NCBI RefSeq assembly: GCF_000820085.1
Contig: NZ_CDBN01000021.1
Location: 274,788 to 338,787 of the forward strand
DNA from: Aeromonas sanarellii
Lineage (GTDB): Bacteria; Pseudomonadota; Gammaproteobacteria; Enterobacterales; Aeromonadaceae
Length of the DNA stretch: 64,000 nucleotides
Direction of reading: 5' to 3'
Position numbers and translations under genes: made by a program. Below the pieces are notes generated by a model. It was not told where the DNA came from. It searched no databases and worked only from the letters and a program-made list of their open reading frames with translations. Shown in pieces: positions 33,772 to 42,798 of this stretch; the first letter of the stretch is position 1, and each line of letters starts with the position of its first letter.

Positions 33772-35151
33772 ATGCATACCCTGGAACAGCTTCGTGCAGG
33801 TAAACTCTGCGGCGCCCGCCACCTGAAACTCGCTGAAGGACTCACGGTTTTCCCGCCCGAGATCCTGAGCCTCAAGGAGACGCTGGAGGTGCTGGATCTC
33901 ACCGGCAACCAACTGAGCGAGTTGCCGGACGGTTTGGCCGAATGCAAGAAACTGCGCATTCTCTTCTGCTCCGAGAACCGCTTCACCGAGTTGCCCGAGG
34001 TGCTGGGGCGCTGCCCCGCGCTCACCATGGTGGGCTTCAAGGCCAACCGGATTGAAGTGGTCTCCCCGACATCACTGCCCACCAAACTGCGCTGGCTTAT
34101 TCTGACCGACAACGAGATTGAGTCGCTGCCGGACGAGCTGGGCCAGTGCAATGCCCTGCAAAAGCTGATGCTCTCGGGCAACCGCCTGCGCGAGCTGCCG
34201 GCAAGCCTGGCCAACTGCCACCGGCTCGAGCTGTTGCGCATCGCCGCCAACCGGCTCGAGGTCTTCCCCGACTGGCTGCTGGCGCTACCGCGCCTCAGCT
34301 GGCTCGCCTACGCGGGCAACCCCTTCAGCGACAGGCTGGAGCGTCGGCTGGGGCAGTGCGCCTCGGTGGCCGATATCCCCTGGGCTGCCCTGACCCTGGG
34401 CGAGTTGCTGGGGCAGGGGGCGTCCGGCGTGATCCATCGTGCCGGGCTGGATGGGGAGGAGGGGACGCAGGCGGTGGCGGTCAAGCTCTTCAAGGGGGCC
34501 GTGACCAGCGACGGTCTGCCCCGCTGCGAGCTGGCGGTGTCGCTCGCCGCCGGCTACCACCCCAACCTGGTCGGCGTGGTGGGCAGGGTGGGGGATCACC
34601 CCTCCGGGATCCCGGCGCTGGTGATGGCGCTGATACCCCCGGATTATGTCAACCTGGCGGGGCCGCCCAGCCTGGACTCCTGCACCCGGGATGTCTATCC
34701 GGCCGGGGTGCGCTTCACACCCGCCGCGCTGCTCAGCCTGGCGCAGGGCGTGGTGAGCGCCGCACGGCATCTGCACGGGCGGGGCATACTGCAAGGCGAT
34801 CTCTATGCCCATAACCTGTTGCACTCTGTGCAAGGCAAAGAGCAAGGAGAGGGGCAAGAACAAGCACAGGGCCGGGTCCTGCTCGGCGACTTTGGCGCCG
34901 CCTCCTGTTACGACCGAGCCGATGAGGTGTTGGCCGGGCGGTTGGAGCGCCTGGAGGTACGGGCCTTCGGCTGCCTGCTGGAGGAGCTGCTGGCGCGCTG
35001 TGATGCCCGGGATGACGATCTTGAGGCGCTTCATCGTCTGGCCGAAGAGTGTCTGCTGGACGCCGTGCCTCAGCGCCCCTCCTTTGCGCGCATCGCCGCA
35101 CGGCTCGACGCAGCGCTGGCCCGGCTTGTGGCCGAGCCGGTGGCGGTATGA
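33772..35151 (+). CDS. Leucine-rich-repeat protein kinase
   Basis: 459 aa. N-terminal LRR array (residues about 15–190; units such as LEVLDLTGNQLSELPDGLAE, split) with seven to eight repeats of the LxxLxLxxNxLxxLP type. A eukaryote-like kinase domain follows (205–455): glycine loop LGQGASGV, Lys238 in VAVKLFK, catalytic loop QGDLYAHN (Asp and Asn retained), and DFG in LGDFGAAS. A Gln/Gly/Glu-rich insert (KEQGEGQEQAQG) lies between catalytic loop and DFG. Probably active and cytoplasmic, target unknown. No signal peptide or membrane helix. Confidence 0.85.
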   Translation: MHTLEQLRAGKLCGARHLKLAEGLTVFPPEILSLKETLEVLDLTGNQLSELPDGLAECKKLRILFCSENRFTELPEVLGRCPALTMVGFKANRIEVVSPTSLPTKLRWLILTDNEIESLPDELGQCNALQKLMLSGNRLRELPASLANCHRLELLRIAANRLEVFPDWLLALPRLSWLAYAGNPFSDRLERRLGQCASVADIPWAALTLGELLGQGASGVIHRAGLDGEEGTQAVAVKLFKGAVTSDGLPRCELAVSLAAGYHPNLVGVVGRVGDHPSGIPALVMALIPPDYVNLAGPPSLDSCTRDVYPAGVRFTPAALLSLAQGVVSAARHLHGRGILQGDLYAHNLLHSVQGKEQGEGQEQAQGRVLLGDFGAASCYDRADEVLAGRLERLEVRAFGCLLEELLARCDARDDDLEALHRLAEECLLDAVPQRPSFARIAARLDAALARLVAEPVAV

Positions 35152-35282
35152 CCCTCCGGCCGGGAGCCATCCCTCTCAAGGCTACGGGGCTGGGGCCTAT
35201 CCAGGCAGGTCACGGCTTGTTTTGCAAAAAGGGTGGGGACGGACGGAGCGGGGCTTGCACCGCCTCGGTGAAGTTGTGATAG

Positions 35283-35292
35283 TGATGCATCA
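35283..35292 (+). promoter_or_regulatory. Palindrome upstream of tpm
   Basis: TGATGCATCA is a perfect 10-bp palindrome 23 bp before the tpm start; possible operator, or chance. Confidence 0.25.
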
Positions 35293-35315
35293 TTGCAGAT
35301 GACGGGAGGATGAGG

Positions 35316-35963
35316 ATGGAAGCGGCGTTTTGGCATCAGAAGTGGAAAGAGAACCGGATTGGCTTTCATCAGGCAGACTTCAACCGCTGGCTGCAATCCT
35401 GGTGGTCTGCCCAGCAGGGGGACGAACCCGTGCTGGTGCCCCTGTGCGGCAAGTCCCGCGACATGCTCTGGCTGCGCGAGCAGGGTCATCCGGTGGATGG
35501 CTTCGAGCTCTCCGGGCTCGCCATTACCCAGTTTTTCGGCGAGAACAAGCTGAGTGCAGAGACAAGCGAGGTGGGCCCCTATCAGTGCCACCGGCACGAG
35601 GATCTGCGCATCTACCAGGGGGATTTTTTCGCCGCCCCCGAGCTGGGTCGACGTTATCGGCTGGTCTATGACAGGGCCGCCCTCATCGCCCTGCCGACGG
35701 CCATGCGCCGCCAGTATGCGACCCTGATGAGCCGCATGGTGGAGGCGGGGGGACAGATCCTGCTGGTGACCCTCGAGTATCAACCCGAGCAGCAGCAACA
35801 ACCGCCGTTCTCGGTGGGGGAGATGGAGGTGCGTACCCTGTTCGAGCGTGACTTTGGCGTGGAGGTGCTGGGCCGGGCGGCGGAGCTGGATCACCCCAGA
35901 GTGCTCTCGGGGCAGCTCTCCTATTTCGATGAGGTGGCCTATCGCCTGATCCGCAGGGGGTGA
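35316..35963 (+). CDS. tpm: Thiopurine S-methyltransferase
   Basis: 215-aa SAM-dependent methyltransferase of the bacterial TPMT family, active on thiopurines and on selenium or tellurium oxyanions in relatives. N-terminus MEAAFWHQKWKENRIGFH and SAM motif VLVPLCGKSRDMLWL are diagnostic. GGGAGG lies six nt before ATG 35316; an ATG two codons earlier is too close to it. A weak stem (CGCCTG/CAGGCG, 35980–36000) follows. Confidence 0.92.
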   Translation: MEAAFWHQKWKENRIGFHQADFNRWLQSWWSAQQGDEPVLVPLCGKSRDMLWLREQGHPVDGFELSGLAITQFFGENKLSAETSEVGPYQCHRHEDLRIYQGDFFAAPELGRRYRLVYDRAALIALPTAMRRQYATLMSRMVEAGGQILLVTLEYQPEQQQQPPFSVGEMEVRTLFERDFGVEVLGRAAELDHPRVLSGQLSYFDEVAYRLIRRG

Positions 35964-36021
35964 GGCAAAACTGTGATCCCGCCTGACAAAGCGACAGGCG
36001 CCTTCCCCTTTCTTACCTCCT

Positions 36022-36063
36022 TTGACATAGATCAACGTGGTAAATCGGGGGAATGCCTAAGAT
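36022..36063 (+). promoter_or_regulatory. FNR site and class II promoter
   Basis: TTGACATAGATCAA (36022–36035) fits the FNR consensus TTGAT-N4-ATCAA with one mismatch. A -10 box TAAGAT is at 36058–36063. With a start near 36070 the FNR site is centred at -41.5, the class II position. The product is the small RNA candidate that follows. Confidence 0.65.
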
Positions 36064-36069
36064 GAGGCT

Positions 36070-36229
36070 GTTTCTCAATCACTGCTGGTGCCGACTGATG
36101 GGCTCTGGTTTGAACTCTCAGGCCGACCATCAACCCAGTGTCTGATTTTCACGCTCATGTTCACTTTTGGCGGCTCTGTCGCAATTGTTTTATGGTTTTT
36201 CCAGCCGACCCCCAGGGGTCGGCTTTTTA
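36070..36229 (+). ncRNA. Candidate FNR-activated small RNA (about 160 nt)
   Basis: A transcript from the FNR promoter would run about 160 nt to a strong terminator. No convincing protein frame: the one ATG frame of 68 codons runs through the terminator into ptrA's 3' side. An internal stem (TGATGG/CCATCA, 36096–36132) and a U-rich stretch before the terminator (ATTGTTTTATGGTTTTTCC) suit an Hfq-binding RNA. Functionally comparable to E. coli FnrS but without obvious sequence match. Inferred, not recognised. Confidence 0.5.
36203..36229 (+). terminator. Terminator of the small RNA candidate
   Basis: AGCCGACCCC pairs with GGGGTCGGCT, followed by TTTTA; near-perfect 8–10 bp stem. Confidence 0.88.
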
Positions 36230-36268
36230 TTGCCGGCGAGCGAGAGTCGGGGGAGGGGCGAGGCGGGA

Positions 36269-39043
36269 TCAGGCCTCGAAGGTGGCGGCATTGAGCCGAA
36301 ACGCCCTGGGGTCGTCGATGAACTGGCCGGTGATCCGCTCGTCGTGCTCGTGGCCCAGGCCATAGCTGCAGAGGATCAACCGATCCGAGGTACGTGAGCG
36401 CAACTGGGTGATAAAGCGCACCAGATCGGCGCGACTGAGCCTGCCCACCTCCTCGCGTACCCGCTCCCGCTGATCGAAGCCCAGATCCTTGTTGCCTATG
36501 CTGACCCAGAGCCGCTGGCCGCGGCTGCGCAGGTTGGCATCCCGCTCGCTGAGCTGGGCCTGCAGGCCCGCCTTGCTGTCCTGCCACTGCTGCTCGGTGA
36601 ACTCCAGCATGGCGAGCGGGAAGAGATCGATGAACTCTTCCACCGCGTCCAGCAGGATCTGCGGCCCCGCCACGGGGGACTGGATATAGAAGATGAGGCC
36701 CGGGTGGCGGTTGAGGGGCAGGTTGCCGGCCCCCACCACGTAACCGAGCTGCTGGCGGGTGCGCAGCTCGTGGAAGAAGGTGGAGGACATGATGTGGTTG
36801 GCCAGGGTGAAGCAGGCGAGATCCCGTGCCCGGGTGGTGCGGGACTGGTAGTAGACCAGGAGCGCCGAGTCTTCGTGCTCGCAGCCCTGCTCGCGAATGA
36901 GGGTGCCCCTATCCTGGATGGAGATGAGGGGGCGGCGGGTCTCGGCGCTGGGCTGACTGCTGGGACCGAGGTGGCGCTCCAGCAGGGACGCGAGTTCGAG
37001 GGCCTCGGCCGCCGTCCAGTCGCCGTGCACCAGGGTCTCGATGTGCACCTCGGCGAAGAGCCGGGAGACGAAGTCGGGCATCTCGCCAAGTTCGATGGTG
37101 CGCAGGTGGCGCAGCAGTTGCTCGAACGGCGGGTTGTTGGGTTGCAGCAAACTGGTGAGCTGGTTGAACAGCTGGGAGATGGGGCGGGTCTTGGACTGGT
37201 TCTCCCAGTTGCGGATGAGCTGCTCCTTGATCTCGCTGAAGCGCGCCGGATCCGGATACCCCAGGGTGCGGTTGCCGAGGATCATGTCGAGCAGCAGCGG
37301 CTGTTTGTCGGCAAAGCCGCTCAGGTTGATGGTAAAGCCTCCCTGATGGGCATAAATCTGGTACCCGAGCCCGGCGAGCTCGGCCGGGTAGGTGAGGGCG
37401 TTGAGGTGGTCGGTGAGCAGCTCCACCGCAAGCCTGGCCATGGCGATGTGACGCGGGCTTCTGACCGCATGTTCGCTGTCGATGGAGATATAGAGGCTGC
37501 CCTTGGGCACCCCAAACAGGTGCTCGTGCAGGTGCCAGAGGCGGAACCCTGGCCTGTCGATGAGGCAGGCGGGCATGTCGGCGGTCAGTGCCGGCAGGCG
37601 GGCGTCGAGGCGGCTGCTGATGAAGGGGTTGGGCGCCGGCAGGTGCAGGGCGGGATCGGGCTGGCTCTGTTGCCAGCGGATCTTCTCCGCCTCCGTGATG
37701 GTGGCCACGCCGTAGGGGGTCTGATACCAGCGGGCCAGGCGATCCGTGCTCACCTCGGGGGCCTGGATGGTCACCCTCAGGTTGTGGGGGGTCAGCTTGG
37801 CGAGGAAGCGCCGGATCAGCGGCTCGTCGAACTCGCGCATCATGTAGTCGCCGTGGAGCAGATCGTCCGGGGCATAGCTGAACAGGTTGAGCACCAGCCC
37901 TGAGACGGTATCCAGCGCCCGGCCCCGCTCCTGGAAGCGAAACGCGGACTCCAGCACGTTGCGTTTCTCGTCATAGCGCCAGGCCTGCACCCCATCCCGC
38001 TCGATGAGTTTCAGATAGCCGAACAGGGCGGCGATGATCTCGTCCACATGGTCAAGCCCGAGGGGGGTGAGGCCGAAGCTCACGCCAAAGTCCTTGAAGT
38101 TGGCGCCGCTGATGCCGCCGCCGGCGGCGAGCTGGTTGACCCAGCCCCTGCCCTTGAGCAGGGAGAGCAGGCTGCCTTCCCCTTCGTAGCCGATAAGGTG
38201 GCTCAGGAAGGTGAGGGGCTTCTTGTCGTAGAGGGCATCCACGCTCGGCAGCGGGAAGGTCAGGGCCAGCTTGCGGGTCTCCTTGACCGGCTTGATCTGG
38301 ATGCGGATGCCGAGATCATCGAGCCGGTAGAGGGGCACCGACAGGGCCGGCGGGCCCAGGCGGCGATCCGGGATGGCGCTGAAGAAGCGATCACACCAGG
38401 CCAGCTGGGTATCGATGGAGGCCGGCGAGAGCATCACCAACGCCATGCGATCCGCGCTGTAGTGGGTCTCGTAGAACGCAAGGAGGTCGGAGCGCAGATC
38501 CCGCCCCGGCAGATCCGCCAGGGTGTCCAGATTGCCGACCGAGAACTTGGCGAAGGGGTGGGCCGGGTTGACCGTCTCCTTGTGCACCTGATAGCTGCGG
38601 CGCACGTCGTCCTGCAGCTTGAGGCGATATTCGGAGTCGACCGCGTTGCGCTCCTTGTCGACCCACTCGGGGGCGAAGGTGGGGCAGATGAAGAACTGGG
38701 AGAAACGATGAAGCCCCGCCTCGAAGAAGCCGTTGTCGATGTCGAAGAAGAAGTTGGTGAACTCGGTCCCGGTCCAGGCGTTGTTGCTGCCCCCGTGGCG
38801 GCTCATGAACTGCTGATATTCGCCGGGTTTGGGATAAGTACGAGTACCGAGGAACAGCATATGCTCAAGGAAATGGGCCATGCCCTGGCGATCGACGGGG
38901 TCGTCGAAATGGCCGGTGTTGACGGCCAGGGAGGCGGCCGATTTGTCTGTCTGTGGATCGCAGATCAACAGGACCCTGAGCCGGTTAGCCAGCTCCAGAT
39001 AGTGATACCGCCGATGGTCGTTGGGACTGGCATATGGGCTCAT
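36269..39043 (-). CDS. Insulinase-family (M16) metalloprotease, pitrilysin-like
   Basis: 924-aa zinc protease. Inverted zinc motif HFLEH (His57, Glu60, His61) in GMAHFLEHMLFLGT, with the later glutamate in ERNAVDSEYRLKLQ; middle and C-terminal M16 domains follow (RTRQQLGYVVG). No signal peptide is visible, unlike periplasmic E. coli PtrA, so it is probably cytoplasmic. Degrades small peptides in relatives. Divergent from sixA. Confidence 0.9.
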   Translation of the reverse strand: MSPYASPNDHRRYHYLELANRLRVLLICDPQTDKSAASLAVNTGHFDDPVDRQGMAHFLEHMLFLGTRTYPKPGEYQQFMSRHGGSNNAWTGTEFTNFFFDIDNGFFEAGLHRFSQFFICPTFAPEWVDKERNAVDSEYRLKLQDDVRRSYQVHKETVNPAHPFAKFSVGNLDTLADLPGRDLRSDLLAFYETHYSADRMALVMLSPASIDTQLAWCDRFFSAIPDRRLGPPALSVPLYRLDDLGIRIQIKPVKETRKLALTFPLPSVDALYDKKPLTFLSHLIGYEGEGSLLSLLKGRGWVNQLAAGGGISGANFKDFGVSFGLTPLGLDHVDEIIAALFGYLKLIERDGVQAWRYDEKRNVLESAFRFQERGRALDTVSGLVLNLFSYAPDDLLHGDYMMREFDEPLIRRFLAKLTPHNLRVTIQAPEVSTDRLARWYQTPYGVATITEAEKIRWQQSQPDPALHLPAPNPFISSRLDARLPALTADMPACLIDRPGFRLWHLHEHLFGVPKGSLYISIDSEHAVRSPRHIAMARLAVELLTDHLNALTYPAELAGLGYQIYAHQGGFTINLSGFADKQPLLLDMILGNRTLGYPDPARFSEIKEQLIRNWENQSKTRPISQLFNQLTSLLQPNNPPFEQLLRHLRTIELGEMPDFVSRLFAEVHIETLVHGDWTAAEALELASLLERHLGPSSQPSAETRRPLISIQDRGTLIREQGCEHEDSALLVYYQSRTTRARDLACFTLANHIMSSTFFHELRTRQQLGYVVGAGNLPLNRHPGLIFYIQSPVAGPQILLDAVEEFIDLFPLAMLEFTEQQWQDSKAGLQAQLSERDANLRSRGQRLWVSIGNKDLGFDQRERVREEVGRLSRADLVRFITQLRSRTSDRLILCSYGLGHEHDERITGQFIDDPRAFRLNAATFEA

Positions 39044-39205
39044 TGGGGCGTGACTCGCGGTGAATTTATTTGAATTTAAACATGATTATCGACCTCGCTA
39101 TCTCACGAGGCAAACCCTTTTCTGAGAGGTAGCGCAATTGTTTCCCCCGGCATGGCGGGGTAAGATCCCCCGGCTATTTAAACAGGCCCCCTGGGCGAGG
39201 TTGTA

Positions 39206-39673
39206 ATGAAAATCTACATCATGCGTCATGGCCAGGCTGGCATGAACGCAAAGACTGATGAACAGCGTCCACTGACCGAACAAGGCATTGAAGAGTCCAT
39301 CCACATGGCATGCTGGCTGGCTCCCCAGCTGACCGGCTCCCTGAGCCTGGTGATCCACAGCAACTACCTGCGTGCCAGACAGACCTGGCAGGCCATCGCC
39401 CCCGAGCTGCCCGAGGCCCTCAAGGTCGAGGAGAGTGGCGAGATCACCCCCTATGGCGATCCGGCCTTTGTGGCGAGCTACCTCACCGCGCTGGCGGCGG
39501 AGCACGACAACATTCTCATGGTCAGCCACCTGCCTCTGGTGGGGTATCTGGTGCAGAGCCTCTGTCCGGCTGCGGGCGCCCCCATGTTCGCCACCTCCGG
39601 CCTGGCCTGCATCGAGTGGCAAGATGGCAAAGGGGCCTTGCTCTGGCTGGAAGGACCGCATACAATACGGTAA
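39206..39673 (+). CDS. sixA: SixA, phosphohistidine phosphatase
   Basis: 155-aa histidine phosphatase. RHG motif at residues 7–9 (IYIMRHGQAG), second histidine in SHLPLVG. In E. coli SixA removes phosphate from the NPr protein of the nitrogen phosphotransferase system. Good agreement with family length (161 aa in E. coli). Confidence 0.92.
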   Translation: MKIYIMRHGQAGMNAKTDEQRPLTEQGIEESIHMACWLAPQLTGSLSLVIHSNYLRARQTWQAIAPELPEALKVEESGEITPYGDPAFVASYLTALAAEHDNILMVSHLPLVGYLVQSLCPAAGAPMFATSGLACIEWQDGKGALLWLEGPHTIR

Positions 39674-39770
39674 AAGTTAATAAAAAGTTACAGATTGGTT
39701 TTTTGGGGAAGAGATAGGCGATTTTTCCGGTTTTTTATATAAATTTAACGGAATTATTTCGCAGAAGCTG

Positions 39771-39788
39771 CTGTCATACGGATACAAC
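39771..39788 (+). promoter_or_regulatory. Possible Pho-box half upstream of ytfK
   Basis: CTGTCATACGGATACAAC: the first unit (CTGTCATA) is a perfect PhoB half-site; the second, 11 bp later, is poor. E. coli ytfK is reported to be PhoB-controlled, which is why this is noted. Confidence 0.3.
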
Positions 39789-39806
39789 TGCAAGAGGTTG
39801 CAAACG

Positions 39807-40013
39807 ATGAGAGTATTCAAGAAGTACCTGCCACTGATGGTGGCGAAACATGTCAAAACCTTCTTCAAGGGGCGCATTTATATCCACGGCAGGGGGCGCT
39901 TCGACTTCCAGTCGGGTTTGCTGATGATGCCGCTGCAGGCCGACATTCCCCATCGCCAGACGGTGCTCGAGGTCAACGAGCTGATTTCGAGGCTTCATAT
40001 GGATGCCGCCTGA
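39807..40013 (+). CDS. ytfK: YtfK-like DUF1107 protein
   Basis: 68 aa, the same length as E. coli YtfK. Matches its pattern: MRVFKKYLPLMVAKHVKTFF, FKGRIYI, GRFDFQSG, EVNELISRL. In E. coli YtfK binds SpoT and raises (p)ppGpp during phosphate or fatty-acid starvation. ATG 39807 follows AAGAGG at 9 nt; an in-frame TTG three codons before is less likely. Confidence 0.85.
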   Translation: MRVFKKYLPLMVAKHVKTFFKGRIYIHGRGRFDFQSGLLMMPLQADIPHRQTVLEVNELISRLHMDAA

Positions 40014-40040
40014 GGCACCCAGGGTTGACCCTCTTCCCCC

Positions 40041-40069
40041 ATCATGCCCGCCCCAGTGCGGGCATGATG
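40041..40069 (+). terminator. Perfect 11-bp hairpin after ytfK
   Basis: ATCATGCCCGC and GCGGGCATGAT flank a 7-nt loop. No T-run follows, so it is either a weak or Rho-assisted terminator or an RNA-stabilising hairpin. Confidence 0.6.
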
Positions 40070-40212
40070 CGTGATGGCCCTGGGGAAGACCGGGAGGGCC
40101 GCCTTCATCCAGGCTGACGCAACATCGTCGCCCCTGCATCAGAGCGCTTGCTTATCCCGTTTGCCTCTCTATACTCCCGCGAAATACCCGCCCCCTTTCT
40201 CTGGATATCGCG

Positions 40213-41133
40213 ATGCACACCGCCTTCCTGTTTCCCTTCTCCTGCATGGCCATCTGGGCCGGCAACGGCATCGTCAGCAAGCTGGCGGTGGGCGTGCTCT
40301 CGCCGGCGGCTCTGGCCTGGTCGCGCTGGATGGTGGCGGCCCTGGTGCTGACCCCGTTTCTGGCCCATCGGGCCTGGCGGGATCGTGCCAGGTTGCGGGC
40401 CGGTTTCTACCAGCTGGCGGTGCTGGCCCTGCTCGGCATGGTGCTGAACCAGACCTTCGGCTATTACGCGGCCCAGACCCTGGGGGCCACCGAGATCGGG
40501 CTGATGATGGGTCTGACTCCGCTGATGACGGTGCTGCTCAGCATCTGGCTGCTGCGCGAACGGCCCACCTGGGGCGCCCTGCTCGGGGGCGTCATCTCCC
40601 TCTTCGGGCTAGGCATCCTGCTGGGGCAGGGGGATCCGGCCCGGCTGCTGACCCAAGGCATTCATATCGGCTCCGTCTACATGCTGCTCTCGGCGGCCAC
40701 CTATGCGCTCTACAGCGTGCTGCTCAAACGCTGGGATCTGGGTCTGGACAACTGGTCCATGCTCTACGGTCAGGTGCTCTGCAGCCTCTTGTTCCTCACT
40801 CCTTTCTATCTGCTGGTGGACGGGCACTGGCCGGATGGCAGCGCCCTCTGGCTCATCCTCTATGCGGGGATCCCGACCTCGGCCCTCTCCCCCTGGCTCT
40901 GGATGCAGGGCATCGCCCTGCTCGGGGCGAGCCGCACCGCCATCTTCATGAACCTGCTGCCGGTGATGACGGCGGCGCTCGCCATCAGCTGGCTCGGGGA
41001 GCGGCTCACCAGCTATCACCTCATCGGGGGCGGCATGACCCTGCTGGGGGTCCTGCTGGCCCAGTTGCTGGTCAGGCCCGTGAGGGTGCGCAGGCGGGCC
41101 CGGCTGGCGATGGCGAGCTGTCAGGAAGACTGA
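40213..41133 (+). CDS. EamA/DMT-family permease
   Basis: 306-aa membrane protein with ten helices and two EamA repeats (AIWAGNGIVSKLAVG near the start, GASRTAIFMNLLPVMTAALA in the second half). Export of a small metabolite is the general role; substrate unknown. Only distantly like the permease at 18.0–18.9 kb. Ends at a bidirectional terminator. Confidence 0.85.
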   Translation: MHTAFLFPFSCMAIWAGNGIVSKLAVGVLSPAALAWSRWMVAALVLTPFLAHRAWRDRARLRAGFYQLAVLALLGMVLNQTFGYYAAQTLGATEIGLMMGLTPLMTVLLSIWLLRERPTWGALLGGVISLFGLGILLGQGDPARLLTQGIHIGSVYMLLSAATYALYSVLLKRWDLGLDNWSMLYGQVLCSLLFLTPFYLLVDGHWPDGSALWLILYAGIPTSALSPWLWMQGIALLGASRTAIFMNLLPVMTAALAISWLGERLTSYHLIGGGMTLLGVLLAQLLVRPVRVRRRARLAMASCQED

Positions 41134-41138
41134 GATAA

Positions 41139-41165
41139 AAAAGACCGCCTCGAAGGCGGTCTTTT
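41139..41165. terminator. Bidirectional terminator
   Basis: AAAAGACCGCC-TCGAA-GGCGGTCTTTT serves the EamA gene and the convergent oppA-like gene. Confidence 0.92.
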
Positions 41166-41181
41166 GCGATTCCGGGGCGGT

Positions 41182-42798
41182 TTATTGCGCCGTCAGATAG
41201 AGATCCTTGGCATAGACCAGGTCTTGCGGGTTCTGATAGGGGTAGCCCTTGACATTGGGCTTGAGCAGCCGGGATTTCACGTAGAAGTAGACGGGGGCGA
41301 TGGGGGCCTCTTTGTCGATCAGCACCTCCGCCTGCTGATAGAGCCGGTTGCGCTCGGCCGGATCCTTGGCGTCATGGGCCTTGGCCAGCAGGGCGTCGTA
41401 CTCCTTGTTGAACCACTTGCCGCTGTTGGCGCTGCTGCTGGAGGTCATGATGTCGAGGAAGGTGGAGGCATCGTTGTAGTCCCCGTTCCAGGAGTAGCGG
41501 CTGACCCCGAAATCCCCTTCGTTCAGGGCCGACACCATGGTCTTCCACTCCATGTTGTTGAGCTCCGCCTTGACCCCCAGGTTGTGCTTCCACATGGAGG
41601 AGATGGCCAGCGCTATCTTCTTGTGCCCCTCGTTGGTGTTGTAGAGGATGTCCACCTCAAGCGGCTTGTCCGGGCCGTATCCGGCCTCGCCGAGCAGCGC
41701 CTTGGCCTGCTTGATGCGCTCCTCCTTGCTCATCAGCTCGCTGGCCGGGCGCTTGAGCTCGAAGCCGTCCACGCTCGGCGGGGTCAGGCTGAAGGCCGAG
41801 AGCTGACCCTGTCCCAGGATCTTCTCCGTGATGGTGTCCCTGTCGATGGCCAGGGAGAGCGCCTTGCGCACCCTGACGTCGTCGAAGGGTTTGCGCTGGG
41901 TGTTGAAGACGTAGTAGTAGGTGGCGAGCAGGGGGGCGCTGACCAGCTCGTCCGGGCTCTGGCGCTTGATCTGCTGATACTGCTCCAGGGGATAGGTGGT
42001 GTAGTGCAGCTCGCTCGCACGATAGCGGTTGTAGGCCGCGGTATCGGAGACGATCTCGAGATAGACCACCTTGTTCAGCACTGTGTGCTGGTTGTCCCAG
42101 TAGTGGGGGTTGCGCTCGGCGATGAGGCGCTCGTTCGGGGTCCACTCCTTGAGGGCGAAGGCGCCGTTGGAGACGATGTTGCCCGGCTTGACCCACTCAT
42201 GACCGAACTTCTCGATGGTCGCCCTGGGCGCCGGGAAGGTGGTGTAGTGGGAGAGGGTCTTCAGGAAGAAGGGGACCGGGTTTTTCAGGGTGATCTGCAG
42301 GGTGTGATCATCGAGCGCCTTGATCCCCAGGGCATCGGGTTTGGCCTTGCCCTGCACCACCTCGCTGGCGTTGGTGACGCCGGTCAGCTCGATGAACCAG
42401 GCGTAGTTGGAGGCGTTCCTGGGATCCGCCGCCCGCTGCCAGCCATAGACGTAGTCTGCCGCCGTCACCGGCTCGCCGTTGGACCATTTGGCATCGGGTC
42501 TGAGCTTGAAGGTGTAGACGGTGCCCGTGGCGTCGAGCTCGTAGCCAAGGGCGCCGGCCGCCTGCAGCTTGCCGTTGCCATCCAGGGTGTAGAGCCCCTC
42601 GAACAGATCGTTGACGACGTCGCTGCCCGCGCTCTCTTCCACCATCTGGGGATCGATGGAAGCAGGCTCTGTGCCTATGTTGCGCACGAAGACTTGCTGG
42701 GCATCCGGCAGAAGCTGGGTGCCTTCAGGCACCTGGGCGGCCAGGGAGGGGAGGGCGAGCAGGGCGGCAACCGCGCCGGCAATGAGAGTCCTTTTCAT
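41182..42798 (-). CDS. oppA: OppA-like periplasmic peptide-binding protein
   Basis: 538-aa SBP_bac_5 protein with signal peptide (MKRTLIAGAVAALLALPSLA, cut near 21). Family segments are clear (VFVRNIGTEPASIDPQMVEE, LRPDAKWSNGEPVTAADYVYGW, read in parts). Binds oligopeptides for an Opp-type transporter. No oppBCDF genes adjoin, so it is an orphan that may feed a permease encoded elsewhere, or may be an MppA-like variant. Confidence 0.88.
   Translation of the reverse strand: MKRTLIAGAVAALLALPSLAAQVPEGTQLLPDAQQVFVRNIGTEPASIDPQMVEESAGSDVVNDLFEGLYTLDGNGKLQAAGALGYELDATGTVYTFKLRPDAKWSNGEPVTAADYVYGWQRAADPRNASNYAWFIELTGVTNASEVVQGKAKPDALGIKALDDHTLQITLKNPVPFFLKTLSHYTTFPAPRATIEKFGHEWVKPGNIVSNGAFALKEWTPNERLIAERNPHYWDNQHTVLNKVVYLEIVSDTAAYNRYRASELHYTTYPLEQYQQIKRQSPDELVSAPLLATYYYVFNTQRKPFDDVRVRKALSLAIDRDTITEKILGQGQLSAFSLTPPSVDGFELKRPASELMSKEERIKQAKALLGEAGYGPDKPLEVDILYNTNEGHKKIALAISSMWKHNLGVKAELNNMEWKTMVSALNEGDFGVSRYSWNGDYNDASTFLDIMTSSSSANSGKWFNKEYDALLAKAHDAKDPAERNRLYQQAEVLIDKEAPIAPVYFYVKSRLLKPNVKGYPYQNPQDLVYAKDLYLTAQ

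Noticed and set aside
34840..34880. Frameshift in the LRR kinase
   Set aside because: The Gln/Gly-rich stretch is in frame, and the DFG motif follows in the same frame.
36088..36294. 68-codon frame between tpm and the M16 protease gene
   Set aside because: It runs through a strong terminator into the 3' end of the protease gene and lacks a ribosome site.
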